This document shows positions 16,963 to 25,848 of a DNA stretch of 38,802 bases, piece after piece; positions within the stretch are counted from its first letter, which is position 1, and each line of letters starts with the position of its first letter. The DNA lies in assembly GCF_035762905.1 (NCBI RefSeq), contig NZ_DASUCC010000005.1:1-38802 (forward strand), given 5' to 3'. Both the position numbers and the translations under genes were made by a program. Source of the stretch: DASYTH01 sp035762905 (lineage in GTDB: Bacteria; Actinomycetota; Actinomycetes; Mycobacteriales; Pseudonocardiaceae). Under the pieces are notes generated by a model. The model saw only the letters and a list, made by a program, of their open reading frames with translations, ran no database searches and was not told the origin of the DNA.

Positions 16963-18078
16963 GTGTTGGCCGGCCCGATGTCGAGTCTGTCCGATGAGAT
17001 GCGTAAGAATAGGTGGTCACATCGTTCCTCCGAAGACGAGGTGGGATTGTCCGAGCTGAGGTCGCCTCTACTGATCCATCCCCTGAACTGGACAGACGTC
17101 CGGATACGGGAACTGCGCGACGCCCTGAGCGCGACGATCTATCGCGAATCCGAGGCCGAGTCCGTGGTGAGCGAGGCCGGTCTGTCCCCGGGACTGATCC
17201 GCTGGAGTCAGCCAGCCCGCACGCTTTGGTTTGACGTAATGAACACGGCGGCCGCACACGTGGTGCTGGCCGAACTGCTGCGAGCTGCGGCACGCAGCAG
17301 GCCTGTGCTCGCATACCGCGTAGGTGAGTTGCTGGCCGGAAATCCCGTGGTCGGTGCGCCGTTGCTGGAGGACAAGCCATTCTCATGGCGCGGAACGGGC
17401 GACGAACGGCAAATTGTGGATGCGCAAGAGACCTTGCTGGACGTCGCGTTCCTGCAGCACGGGCTCGATCGCGCACGGGCTGTTTGTCGGCTCGTAGTAA
17501 CGGCGGATGGCCGCCGGTACCATGGCACCGGCTTTCGTGTGGGGGATCGAGCTCTGTTGACCAATTACCATGTTCTTTGGCCGAACGGCGTGCCGGCGTC
17601 GACCGTTCGCGCTGAGTTCGGCTATGAATTTGATATCAGCGGGCTGCTGCGCCAACCGGTATCCATTGAATGCGTAGTACGCACGATTTGTGGTGATGCA
17701 GAGGACGATTTCGCCGTCATTAAGACCTCCGACCACCTACCGGCTGAGGCGCCTGTACTGCCGTTGCGCGGCGGAGCCCGGCCAGCGGTCAACGACCGGG
17801 TCTACATCATTCAACACCCGAAGGGTCTACCAAAGAAGATCGCGATGCACCATAACCTTGTCCGCTATGTAGACGATGTCGTGGTTCAATATTGGACCGA
17901 CACCGAAGCGGGCTCGTCCGGCTCGCCGGTGTTCGATGAGCAGTGGCGCGTGGTCGCACTGCATCACCGCTGGGTCGAGTCGCCGGACCACGACGGCGTT
18001 GCCTACCGGAACCAAGGCCGCGCAATCGGTCGGGTTGTGGAACGGCTCGACGCGCTGGGTGTGGACCTAGGGGCCTAG
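16963..18078 (+). CDS. EAD-like domain fused to trypsin-like serine protease
   Basis: This 371-residue protein has an N-terminal helical domain (about residues 40-125: LRDALSATIYRESEAESVV, AGLSPGLIRWSQPARTLWF, LAELLRAAAR) and a C-terminal trypsin-fold protease (about 160-365). The catalytic triad is intact: His203 in LLTNYHVLW, Asp249 in EDDFAVIK and Ser319 in EAGSSGSPVF. There is no signal peptide or membrane helix, so it acts in the cytoplasm. The N-terminal domain resembles the helical domain at the start of the next gene's product (shared GxSPxxxxWSQxAxTLW) and the effector-associated adaptor domains of NTP-dependent conflict systems. I infer it docks the protease on the NTPase by like-with-like contact. 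The start is uncertain: GTG 16963 or ATG 16978, neither with a good ribosome binding site. One base separates its stop from the next ATG. Confidence 0.85.
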   Translation: MLAGPMSSLSDEMRKNRWSHRSSEDEVGLSELRSPLLIHPLNWTDVRIRELRDALSATIYRESEAESVVSEAGLSPGLIRWSQPARTLWFDVMNTAAAHVVLAELLRAAARSRPVLAYRVGELLAGNPVVGAPLLEDKPFSWRGTGDERQIVDAQETLLDVAFLQHGLDRARAVCRLVVTADGRRYHGTGFRVGDRALLTNYHVLWPNGVPASTVRAEFGYEFDISGLLRQPVSIECVVRTICGDAEDDFAVIKTSDHLPAEAPVLPLRGGARPAVNDRVYIIQHPKGLPKKIAMHHNLVRYVDDVVVQYWTDTEAGSSGSPVFDEQWRVVALHHRWVESPDHDGVAYRNQGRAIGRVVERLDALGVDLGA

Positions 18079-18079
18079 G

Positions 18080-19156
18080 ATGGTGCGCTGGATTAGATCC
18101 CCGGACTGGCGGGACGCCATCGCGGATCTGCTGCACCGCACGCTTCGGGACATGGCCTGGCAGAACGAAATGATAGTCGAGATCTGGCACGCGATCGGTA
18201 TGTCACCGGCGGAGGTCGTGTGGAGCCAGAGTGCCGCGACGCTGTGGCCGACACTCACCCGTGACGCTTTCGACGCGGGCCGACTCGAGGACTTGGTCCG
18301 CGCGGTGCGAGCGAGAGTTCCTGCAGCCGCCAGCGCACTCGATCGAGTTCTGACTGCGCCGGCCGCGTCCGCACCCTGGTATACACCGCTCGAACGGCAC
18401 ATGTCGATGCTCGTGGGACCGGGCTGTCGGCGGGCGCTGATCGATCGAGCCGGATTGCGCCGGGCCGTGCTGCGGATGCTCCAGGAGGATTACCCGATCC
18501 TGGCTATCACCGGTGGGCCAGGGTCCGGCAAATCCTATAGCCGCCACCTGATCCAACACATAGTCACCAATCCCACACTGACGTGCGACTTCGTGGCCAT
18601 CGATATCGAGAACGACTGGTATGACGACGTGCGCGCGGCGGATCTTGTCCGCGCGCTTGCGTCCCGACTGGGACTTGCCTCAATCGACTTCTCTGCCGAC
18701 CACGTCGAGCAGTCCCGTGCAGTGCGGGAGTTGGTACACCAGCTCGTCGGGCGGTTTCGGACGTTACCAGCGCGGCTGCGTTGGATCTTCATCGACGGCC
18801 TAGACCGGCCATGGGTGCGGCCGTGTGTCCACATCGCGGTTGCGCAGCTCGCTAAGGAGGTTGAGTCGGGCCAGTTGCGTGACACGCGCCTGGTCGTGAC
18901 CGGCCATCCCGGTGACTTCTGTCCGGAGGTACTCGATGTGTTGCTCGTCGAGCAACTCACCGGGCTCACCGAACATCACCTGCGCGAGTTCTTTCACGAG
19001 ATCGCCGATGCGGTGGGCCACTCGCTTACCCCCGAAGAGCTGACCGGGATGGTCAACGATGTGCTCGGCGAAACGGATCTGTCGGATCTGCGGGCGCTGG
19101 GTTCGGCCGCCAGCCGGGCCGCCCATGCCCGGTTCGCACCGAGCGCGACCGCATGA
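18080..19156 (+). CDS. EAD-like domain fused to P-loop NTPase (STAND-like)
   Basis: This 358-residue protein begins with a helical adaptor domain (about residues 8-92) with the same core pattern as the protease before it: IGMSPAEVVWSQSAATLWPTL, then RLEDLVRAVRARVP. A P-loop NTPase follows, with Walker A GGPGSGKSY at residues 145-153 and Walker B RWIFIDGLDR at 234-243 ending on Asp239. The strand LVVTGHP could carry the sensor position. The short C-terminal helical part has no repeats, so sensing must come from a partner. It probably couples nucleotide hydrolysis to control of the protease. The ATG lies one base after the protease stop, and its own stop overlaps the ATG of the giant gene (ATGA), so all three are co-translated. 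A TTA leucine codon sits at 18764-18766. Confidence 0.83.
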   Translation: MVRWIRSPDWRDAIADLLHRTLRDMAWQNEMIVEIWHAIGMSPAEVVWSQSAATLWPTLTRDAFDAGRLEDLVRAVRARVPAAASALDRVLTAPAASAPWYTPLERHMSMLVGPGCRRALIDRAGLRRAVLRMLQEDYPILAITGGPGSGKSYSRHLIQHIVTNPTLTCDFVAIDIENDWYDDVRAADLVRALASRLGLASIDFSADHVEQSRAVRELVHQLVGRFRTLPARLRWIFIDGLDRPWVRPCVHIAVAQLAKEVESGQLRDTRLVVTGHPGDFCPEVLDVLLVEQLTGLTEHHLREFFHEIADAVGHSLTPEELTGMVNDVLGETDLSDLRALGSAASRAAHARFAPSATA

Positions 19157-22100
19157 CCCGGTCAGTTGTGGTCGGTCTAGACGAGCTTCGGCTGCGGGCG
19201 AGCCTGCTGTCGCACTATGAATTGTCCTGGATCGGCGCAGGCGACGAGGGTGAGGCACTGTTCGCCGACTCCACCCGAGTGCTGGTCGGCGATATGCGGC
19301 ACTGGGCGCTCGACGACGCCGTTCGTCGATCGGTCACCAGCCGGATGCCGCTTAGCGAGCTTCAGCGAGCCTGGCGAAGCTTGGTGCACCGCCCGTCCGA
19401 CGACCGGCAGCGCGCCATCGATCGAGTCGTCGGCGGGCTCGTTTCGCTTCGGCTGGACGAGCTCAGTCCGGCTGAGGTCCGGGCGCTGGCGTGGTTGTCA
19501 CGATGGCTCGGCGGGCATCTACGAAGGACCGACGAGATCAATCGCGCGGTCGCGCTGACCGGGCTGCTGGAGCCGTTGCGGGACCTGGCAGATAACAGTT
19601 TCGTAGGCCGCGAGGATCTGCTATTTCGACTCCGGGCCCATCTCGACGATCCTGGACAGCCTCTGCTCTTTCACGGTATCGGCGGGATTGGTAAGTCGGC
19701 TCTGCTGGCTCGTCATGTTCTGCGCAGCGTCTCGTGGGCCAGGGTCTGCTACCTCAACTTCGACCAGACCTCGCTCGACCCGGCGGTGCCCGCCACCGTC
19801 GTCGCTGCGATTGCTGGGCAGTTGGCCATGCAGACGACTAATGACGGTGGCCGGACTGACCAGCTCCTCGCCGGCGCCCGCGATCAACTGCGTGGTGGTG
19901 ACAAGCACTATCAATCCAGCGGGCGTTCCGCCAACATCGGATCAACCCATACTAACCTCCTGCGATTGCTCGAGCTCGCGCTGCAGGACGGGCCAACCCT
20001 GCTGGTGCTCGACACATTCGAGGAAGTGCAACGGCGAAGCCCGGAAGTTCAGGAGTCGTTCGCGGCATTTATCGCTGACCTGGCACATCGGATACCCAAT
20101 CTGTCGATCGTTGCGGCGGGGCGCTCCCCGGCCGTGAACCTGGGATTCAACGGCATCGAGGTGCCGCTGTTCACTTCGGCGGAAGCAACGGCGTTGCTGC
20201 GGTCGTTGCTTCCCTTCAATCTGTCGATAGCCGACGCACGGCGGGTAATTGATGCCGTGCGAGCAAGCCCGTTGTGCATCCGACTGGCCGCTGGCATCCT
20301 GCGCAAGCAACCTGCACACGATGCATTCCGCGACATCACGCTGCGGCTCGGCGTGGTCGAAGGCGAGCTGTACCACCGGTTGCTCAGCTACATCGAGAAC
20401 CCCCTCGTGCGGAAACTCGCCCACCCCGGTCTTACTCTGCGCCGGGTCACGCCAGAGTTGATCGAAGAGGTGCTCTCACGTCCGTGTCGGGTGCCGGTCC
20501 CCCACCCCGGTGCGGCGCATGCCCTGTTTGAGGAACTGGCCCGAGAGGCGATGCTGGTCGACCGAATGCCGGACGGGCACGTACTGGTCCACCGTTCAGA
20601 TGTCCGGCAGATGATGCTACCTCGCCTGACCGCCGACGACCCCCGCACGATCGCCACCATCCACCGGCGCGCCATTGCCTATTACCGGCGACGAACAGGC
20701 ACAACGGCACGTACGGAGGAGTTGTACCACCGGCTGATGCTGGGCCAGCAGCGCGCGACGTTGGAACGCTGCTGGGACGATGATGCGCTCCCAGGCCTGA
20801 TCCCGTCGCTGGACGAACTGCCCCCGGCGTCGAAGGTCTACTTGGCAACAAAGACAGAGTATCTCGGGGTATCGGAGGAAGATCTTCTGGCTGCAGATCT
20901 CACCGACCGGCGTGAGCAGGTGCTGCGCCGGGTGCGAAAACTGTTCCAGGAGCGCATGTTTGAGCGCGCTCTGACCGAAATCGAGGAACACCGTTCGGAG
21001 TCCGGCGACCTATCCTGCCCCGTGACCGATCTACTCGTCCAGGTGCTGGAGGCGTCGCGACAGTGGGAACGCGCACTGTTCGAGGCGGAAACCGGCCGGA
21101 ATCGCGTAACGGCTTCCGGCTCGCCGCAGGACTTCTACACGCTCACGTTCCACGTGATCAGGCTGCACGAGCATCTCGGTAATCTCCATGGGGCACAGCA
21201 GGAAGCGGCCAAGGCCCTGCTGACGACCGACTCAGCACCGCCCACGATCGACTTCCGGCTGGTGCGGCTGCGGCTGGTCCTCCACTGCCTGCGGCTGGCC
21301 CGGCGAGGCGTCGAACCGACACCGTTCACCTCGAACCGGCTCGCACGCGACGCGATCCGGTTGTACAACAACATGAGCACCCGCGCCATCCGCGACGTTC
21401 CCGGTCTGCTGCGCGACCTCGCCGGGGAGATTGGCGATCAGGAACCGAAGATCCTGCGCGCCGCACTGCAGGTGTACGGTCTCGACGCGCGCGATATCCC
21501 AGAACTGTTGACGGCATTCGGTACTGAGGCACCGGAGTCGCTGACCCAGGCCAATCTGAGTGAATTCACTCGGTATCCATTCGCGGATCGGCTCGCGGAC
21601 CAGATGGCTACCGGCCCGCTCCCGCGGAGGGTCCCAGAAGCGCTGGCGGAGCTGTACCGGCAGGACGCCGATGACGCACTGTCTGGCGGCGCCGACATCG
21701 AATTCGTTCAACCGTCCGTTCGCCAGGCGCATTTTGGGGCGCTCGACGAACCGGAGCTGGGCGCACACCTGCGCGCTGAGGCCCGGAGTCTGGTCGAGCA
21801 AGGACGGCACCGGCAGGCCATAAGCGTCCTCAATCGGGCCGTCGAAGAGGCCGGTAACGACACTGCCGCGCGTGCCATGGCTCTCGCGTCGCTCGCTTAC
21901 CTGGAAGCCGAGACCAAGGGCTTTGACCAGGGCCTCAGCCGGATCCTCCAGGCGAAGGAACTGTCGCCGAGTGGTCCGACCGCGGCCATGGTCGACAGCC
22001 AGCACGCGTTGATCCTGCTGCGTGCAGGACAGACCCCCGAGGCGCTGAAACAGTACGACCTAGCCCTTGCCGGCATGGTTCACGCGGACGTGTCTCCACC

Positions 22101-24084
22101 GATGGTCGTCCGAGCGATGTTCAACCGGGGGCTCGCGCGAATAGAGATGGGAGACGTCGAGGGCGCTGGTCGCGACCTGTCGACCGCAGCAGTCTTGGCC
22201 GAGGAACATGATCTGCCTGTGGTACGGGGAAAGGCACTTGCCAACCTCGGTGTAATCGCCCAGCTCACCGCAGACCTGCCCACAGCGCTGGCCCAATTCG
22301 AGCAGGCCGCACGCATCCTGCACGAGGCAAATCGCGAGGTACTTGCGCGCATCCGATTGGATGTGGCCGAGGCCAAGTTGGCGGCGGGCCTTGCCGATAA
22401 TGCCAACGACGAGATCCGCGACCTGCTTCCTGACCTGCGGCAGGGCCGGGCCGGCTTCGACGTCGCTGTAGCCGAGCACCGATTGGCCGCCGCTGAGTTC
22501 CTGCGCGGCGAGTTCCAGCAGGCTGAGGTACATGCGACGGCAGCCCGCCGCCGGTTCACTCGCCGCGGCCACGACCGGTGGGCCGCCCTTGCGACGCTCA
22601 CCCGGCTGCGCGCCCAAGTCGCCATGATCACCGCGGGAGACCGACCCGCACGGCGTGATACTCAGGAACGCGCGGCCGACCTGGCCGATCGCCTGGCCAC
22701 ACTCGGGCTTGCCGATGAGGCGGCAGTGGCCAACTTGCTCGCCGCCCGGATTGCGATCGTCCGCCAAGCCCTAGATGATGCGGATCGACTGCTCCAGAGG
22801 TCCACGCTGCGGCCTAGCGCGCCAATAGACTGCCGTATGCTGCAGCGGCTCTGCCGCGCCGAGTTGGCCGTCGTCCACAACGACCCTCCGACTGCTCTCG
22901 ACGAGGCTCGCAGAGGGTTCGCCGAGCTCGCCAACTATCCCGACCGACTCGGCACACTCGACCTGCCAACCGGCACCGCTGTGAGCGGTCGCGCACTGGC
23001 CGACCTGGCCGTCAATGTCGCTCGCAGTCGCGGTGACACGAAACTGCTCGAGTGGTTGGAGCGGGCCAAAGCACCGATCTACGGCTACGACCCGCGACCT
23101 GTCGACGAACCGCGCGCCCGGCTGCGAACCATCAGCCGACTGCGCCAGCGGCACCTGCTGGAAGGACGACCAGTCAACGAATTGGACAGCCGGTTCGGCC
23201 AACTCCGGCCGATCGCGGGACAATCCGCCCCCTGGGTTACCTCGCGCGCCGCGCTGACCAAGCAGTTAGGTGACCGCGTATTGGTGTCGCTTGGCACATC
23301 GCGGGGAGAGCTGTTCGCGGTCGTGCTCCACGGGAAAACGGTGACCGTTCCACTCTGTTCGACGAACGAAGCCTTCGAAGCAGCCATCCGACTGCACGCC
23401 GACCTGGACACCCTGGCCCCCGACGAACTTGCCACCCCTCTCGTATCGATGGCGCGCACCTCGGCCACCCACCGCAGCGAATCGTTGGACCGATTGATCG
23501 TGCAGCCGCTGCTGCCACTGATCAGCGATCGGGAACTGCTGATCTGCCCGACCGGTCCACTTGAGTCAGTGGCCTGGGGCGCGCTGCCGTCCCTGCGCGG
23601 TCGCCCGGTCTCTGTAACCCCGTCCGCAAGCCTCTGGTTGCGCATCACGGAATCCGAGCGGGACAACTCGGCCACGATGCTCGGTCCCCACGTCCAGACG
23701 GTAACCATGGCGGAAGCGAAATCCGCCATCGACGGCCGCTTGATCACGGACTTGGTAGCGCGCTTCGTCTCAACACCCGAAAACCCATGGCTGTCGGGCC
23801 ACGACTGGGCCAGTGGTGAGCTGCGGGCGTATGAGTTCGCATCGCTCACCCATCCTCCCAAGGTCGTCATAACCGAAGGCGACCTCGGCTATGCGGGCGC
23901 TCTTCTCCAAGCCGGAGTGCGCACGGTCGTCATCGCTGTCGGTCGCATCGCGGACACCGTCCGCGCCGCCGCCGCTCACGATCTCTACCGGCTGATCACC
24001 GCGGGTCGACCGATTGCTCGCGCCGTGGCCGATACAACCGCGCGGGACCCGCTCAAACGCCCGTTCGTGTGCGTTGGAGCATGA
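19153..24084 (+). CDS. Giant STAND NTPase-TPR protein with degenerate CHAT domain
   Basis: This is a 1643-residue cytoplasmic protein. After about 150 residues of unknown helical sequence comes an AAA/NB-ARC-like NTPase (FVGREDLLFRLRAHL; Walker A GIGGIGKSALL at residues 175-185; Walker B LLVLDTFEEV near 285; winged-helix region near 400-490). Residues about 600-1280 are helical TPR-like repeats such as AMALASLAYLEAETKGFDQGL and RAMFNRGLARIEMGDVEGAG. The C-terminus (about 1380-1643) is a CHAT caspase-like domain (LLICPTGPLESVAWGALPSLRGRPV; PENPWLSGHDW; LQAGVRTVVIAVGRIADTV). The normal catalytic Cys of the VVLSACETG motif is replaced: the matching stretch reads VVITEGDLG (Gly1576), and no His is found at the expected place before PENPWLSG. 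So it looks like a pseudo-protease. It is translationally coupled to the NTPase gene and has a TTA codon at 23266. Confidence 0.87.
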   Translation: MTRSVVVGLDELRLRASLLSHYELSWIGAGDEGEALFADSTRVLVGDMRHWALDDAVRRSVTSRMPLSELQRAWRSLVHRPSDDRQRAIDRVVGGLVSLRLDELSPAEVRALAWLSRWLGGHLRRTDEINRAVALTGLLEPLRDLADNSFVGREDLLFRLRAHLDDPGQPLLFHGIGGIGKSALLARHVLRSVSWARVCYLNFDQTSLDPAVPATVVAAIAGQLAMQTTNDGGRTDQLLAGARDQLRGGDKHYQSSGRSANIGSTHTNLLRLLELALQDGPTLLVLDTFEEVQRRSPEVQESFAAFIADLAHRIPNLSIVAAGRSPAVNLGFNGIEVPLFTSAEATALLRSLLPFNLSIADARRVIDAVRASPLCIRLAAGILRKQPAHDAFRDITLRLGVVEGELYHRLLSYIENPLVRKLAHPGLTLRRVTPELIEEVLSRPCRVPVPHPGAAHALFEELAREAMLVDRMPDGHVLVHRSDVRQMMLPRLTADDPRTIATIHRRAIAYYRRRTGTTARTEELYHRLMLGQQRATLERCWDDDALPGLIPSLDELPPASKVYLATKTEYLGVSEEDLLAADLTDRREQVLRRVRKLFQERMFERALTEIEEHRSESGDLSCPVTDLLVQVLEASRQWERALFEAETGRNRVTASGSPQDFYTLTFHVIRLHEHLGNLHGAQQEAAKALLTTDSAPPTIDFRLVRLRLVLHCLRLARRGVEPTPFTSNRLARDAIRLYNNMSTRAIRDVPGLLRDLAGEIGDQEPKILRAALQVYGLDARDIPELLTAFGTEAPESLTQANLSEFTRYPFADRLADQMATGPLPRRVPEALAELYRQDADDALSGGADIEFVQPSVRQAHFGALDEPELGAHLRAEARSLVEQGRHRQAISVLNRAVEEAGNDTAARAMALASLAYLEAETKGFDQGLSRILQAKELSPSGPTAAMVDSQHALILLRAGQTPEALKQYDLALAGMVHADVSPPMVVRAMFNRGLARIEMGDVEGAGRDLSTAAVLAEEHDLPVVRGKALANLGVIAQLTADLPTALAQFEQAARILHEANREVLARIRLDVAEAKLAAGLADNANDEIRDLLPDLRQGRAGFDVAVAEHRLAAAEFLRGEFQQAEVHATAARRRFTRRGHDRWAALATLTRLRAQVAMITAGDRPARRDTQERAADLADRLATLGLADEAAVANLLAARIAIVRQALDDADRLLQRSTLRPSAPIDCRMLQRLCRAELAVVHNDPPTALDEARRGFAELANYPDRLGTLDLPTGTAVSGRALADLAVNVARSRGDTKLLEWLERAKAPIYGYDPRPVDEPRARLRTISRLRQRHLLEGRPVNELDSRFGQLRPIAGQSAPWVTSRAALTKQLGDRVLVSLGTSRGELFAVVLHGKTVTVPLCSTNEAFEAAIRLHADLDTLAPDELATPLVSMARTSATHRSESLDRLIVQPLLPLISDRELLICPTGPLESVAWGALPSLRGRPVSVTPSASLWLRITESERDNSATMLGPHVQTVTMAEAKSAIDGRLITDLVARFVSTPENPWLSGHDWASGELRAYEFASLTHPPKVVITEGDLGYAGALLQAGVRTVVIAVGRIADTVRAAAAHDLYRLITAGRPIARAVADTTARDPLKRPFVCVGA

Positions 24085-24198
24085 CATTGGTCTGTGGCCG
24101 ACAGCGGTGGACCTATTTGCGCCCCGTGCACCTCCCCGCCACAGCCAGCCCGCCCACTACCCACCCTGGGGTCTACTTGACCACCACCGACCTACAAC
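24085..24198. other. Junction segment with promoter-like TTGACC block
   Basis: A short spacer between the operon and a helicase fragment. The block GGGGTCTACTTGACCACC at about 24167-24185 resembles part of the 14753 repeat (GGGGTCCGACTTGACCACC), hinting that the same mobile sequence was used at this junction. Confidence 0.35.
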
Positions 24199-24872
24199 AT
24201 GCACGAGCAGTGGACCCCCGACGTCATCTCGGTACAGCGCATCGCCGACCGCCTCGCCCGGCACGGCACCGCGCTGGCCGAACCGGACGGCCAGAGCACG
24301 GTGTGGGTCGGCGCGCCGCTGCGCGTGCACCGCCGCTGCGACCGGCCGATCTTCGACATCTCCAACACCATCGCCTACGGCGGGGACCTCATGGTGTACG
24401 GAACTCGGGTCGACGGCGCCTATCCGGGACGCAACGGCTGGCTCGACGTCCGATCGGGACAGTCACAAGGCAACTGGGTGCCCGCCGAGGGCGAGGCACT
24501 CGCCGCGCTGCTCAGCGAACTGATCGCCGACGGCGTCGACCCCACCGACATCCGGGTGATCAGCCCGTTTCGGGATGTCGTGCGGGGCAGCAAGAATCTC
24601 CTGCGCTCGATCTACGGTTCGACCTTCGCCGACCGCAACGTAGGCACCGTGCACACCGTCCAGGGCCAGGAATCCGACGTCATCGTCCTGATCCTGGGCA
24701 GCGCCCCGCGCAACGACGGGGCACGGCATGGGCGGCCGAGAAACCGAACCTGCTCAACGTGGCCGCATCCCGCGCCAAACGCCGCCTCTACGTCATCGGC
24801 AACCGAAACAACTGGAAAGACCTGCCACACTTCTCCGTACTCGCCGCATCCCTACCCGTCCTGCCGGCCTGA
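24199..24872 (+). pseudogene. SF1 (AAA_12-type) DNA helicase, frameshifted C-terminal fragment
   Basis: The translated sequence carries the C-terminal third of a large superfamily 1 helicase: VWVGAPLRVHRRCDRPIFDISNTIAYGG, the motif V region VGTVHTVQGQESDVIVLILG, and, only after a shift to another frame near 24720, the motif VI region LLNVAASRAKRRLYVIGNRNNW, ending at 24872. The N-terminal helicase motifs (Walker A and B) are absent upstream, where the protease operon ends instead. Both the missing 5' part and the frameshift make it a pseudogene. Intact relatives are about 1000 residues or longer and often occur in defence-related clusters. It is a scar of an earlier gene cluster now replaced by the operon. 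Confidence 0.85.
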
Positions 24873-25313
24873 TCGCACACGAAGTCTCAGCGTCAGAGCA
24901 TGCCGGCCAAGCACGCAGTGATGACCACGATGGGCATGGGTGGTGGAAGTGTTCCCCTGGCCGCCAAGGGCACCGACTTCACCGTCCACCATGATTATCC
25001 CTTGTCGATCAGTGATTGACCGGCGGTGGTGAGCACGTACTGGGCGTCGTCGCCGCAGAATTAGGCGCCAACGTAGCTATCGGCCCGACCGTCCCAGGAG
25101 CCGCCTCGAGATCACGGCCGCAGCCCACAGCGGCCGTGTCCCGTGCGATCTGGTCGCTGATGCCCTCACGAGGACCACCACCGCCACGGCGTTGTCGACC
25201 TTCGCCAGGGCGCTCGGACTTCACACCCCACCGCGCAACAACACCAATAGTGATCGGACCGCCGGCCAACGACAGCAGCTGCCCGCGAGCCATGCCGCCG
25301 GGTGGCTCGCAAC
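24873..25313. other. Decayed intergenic DNA
   Basis: About 440 bases without a supportable gene. A 39-codon open frame (24900-25019, ending AKGTDFTVHHDYPLSISD) may be the tail of a lost gene but has no ribosome binding site. Nothing else stands out. Confidence 0.35.
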
Positions 25314-25329
25314 TACGCTCGACACCGTG
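25314..25329 (+). promoter_or_regulatory. Possible leaderless promoter of the ART-like gene
   Basis: TACGCT (25314-25319) fits a TANNNT -10 element whose transcript start would fall at the GTG of 25327. No ribosome binding site is seen before this GTG or the ATG at 25336. Confidence 0.35.
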
Positions 25330-25848
25330 ATCGAGATGTCCGAACCGGCCATCCGGCTTCAGGGTGAGGTGATCGGTCATCCTGACGGACCGAGGGTCCT
25401 CTTCCACGCCTGGACGGCCGGGGTTGTCTCAGATAGGGACCTCCGTGGCTTGATTCCGGACGCTTGGATCCGCAGCGGCAACGACCAGCCCGAACAGGTG
25501 ATCGGCACACAGCACTGGGTTGCGATGTTCCGTACGGCCGGGTTTGTTTCGCAGCCGACCAGCCTGATCGCCCCGGTTGACACCGTGACCGTTTACCGAG
25601 GCGCGCCCGAACAACGGTCTCGAGGGATGGCATGGAGCACCAACATCAACGCGGCCGAACAACACCGCCAACGATGCGAGAAATTCAACGAGACCGCACT
25701 CCTCTACACAGCCACGATCGAACCCCGCGGGGTCCTCGCGCTCTTCCGCAGTCACAGAGAGGACGAGGTTGTCCTAGACCCACAGTTCCTCATCGACCAT
25801 CGACCAACTGACCCACCCACCAACCGAACCAGCCGACGCGTCCAGTAA
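25327..25848 (+). CDS. ADP-ribosyltransferase-like small protein
   Basis: This 173-residue intact protein has the layout VTVYRGAPEQRSRGMAWSTN...LLYTATIEPRGVLALF...REDEVVLDP. It resembles a widespread phage and actinobacterial family in which YRG (Arg), G-x-x-WS/T and a late E-x-E before VVxDP occupy the places of the R-S-E motif of ADP-ribosyltransferases. The N-terminal half (WVAMFRTAGFVSQ) fits the same family, whose members read similar to 'WRxMFxxAGY'. If active it would use NAD to modify a target, as many toxins and defence effectors do; this remains inference. The start is uncertain (GTG 25327 with a leaderless promoter, or ATG 25336). It stands alone between decayed sequences in the integrated element, and no antitoxin-like neighbour is visible. 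Confidence 0.6.
   Translation: MIEMSEPAIRLQGEVIGHPDGPRVLFHAWTAGVVSDRDLRGLIPDAWIRSGNDQPEQVIGTQHWVAMFRTAGFVSQPTSLIAPVDTVTVYRGAPEQRSRGMAWSTNINAAEQHRQRCEKFNETALLYTATIEPRGVLALFRSHREDEVVLDPQFLIDHRPTDPPTNRTSRRVQ

Noticed and set aside
24900..25019. 39-codon open frame after the helicase fragment
   Set aside because: There is no ribosome binding site and no family resemblance; it may be a gene tail but cannot be supported.
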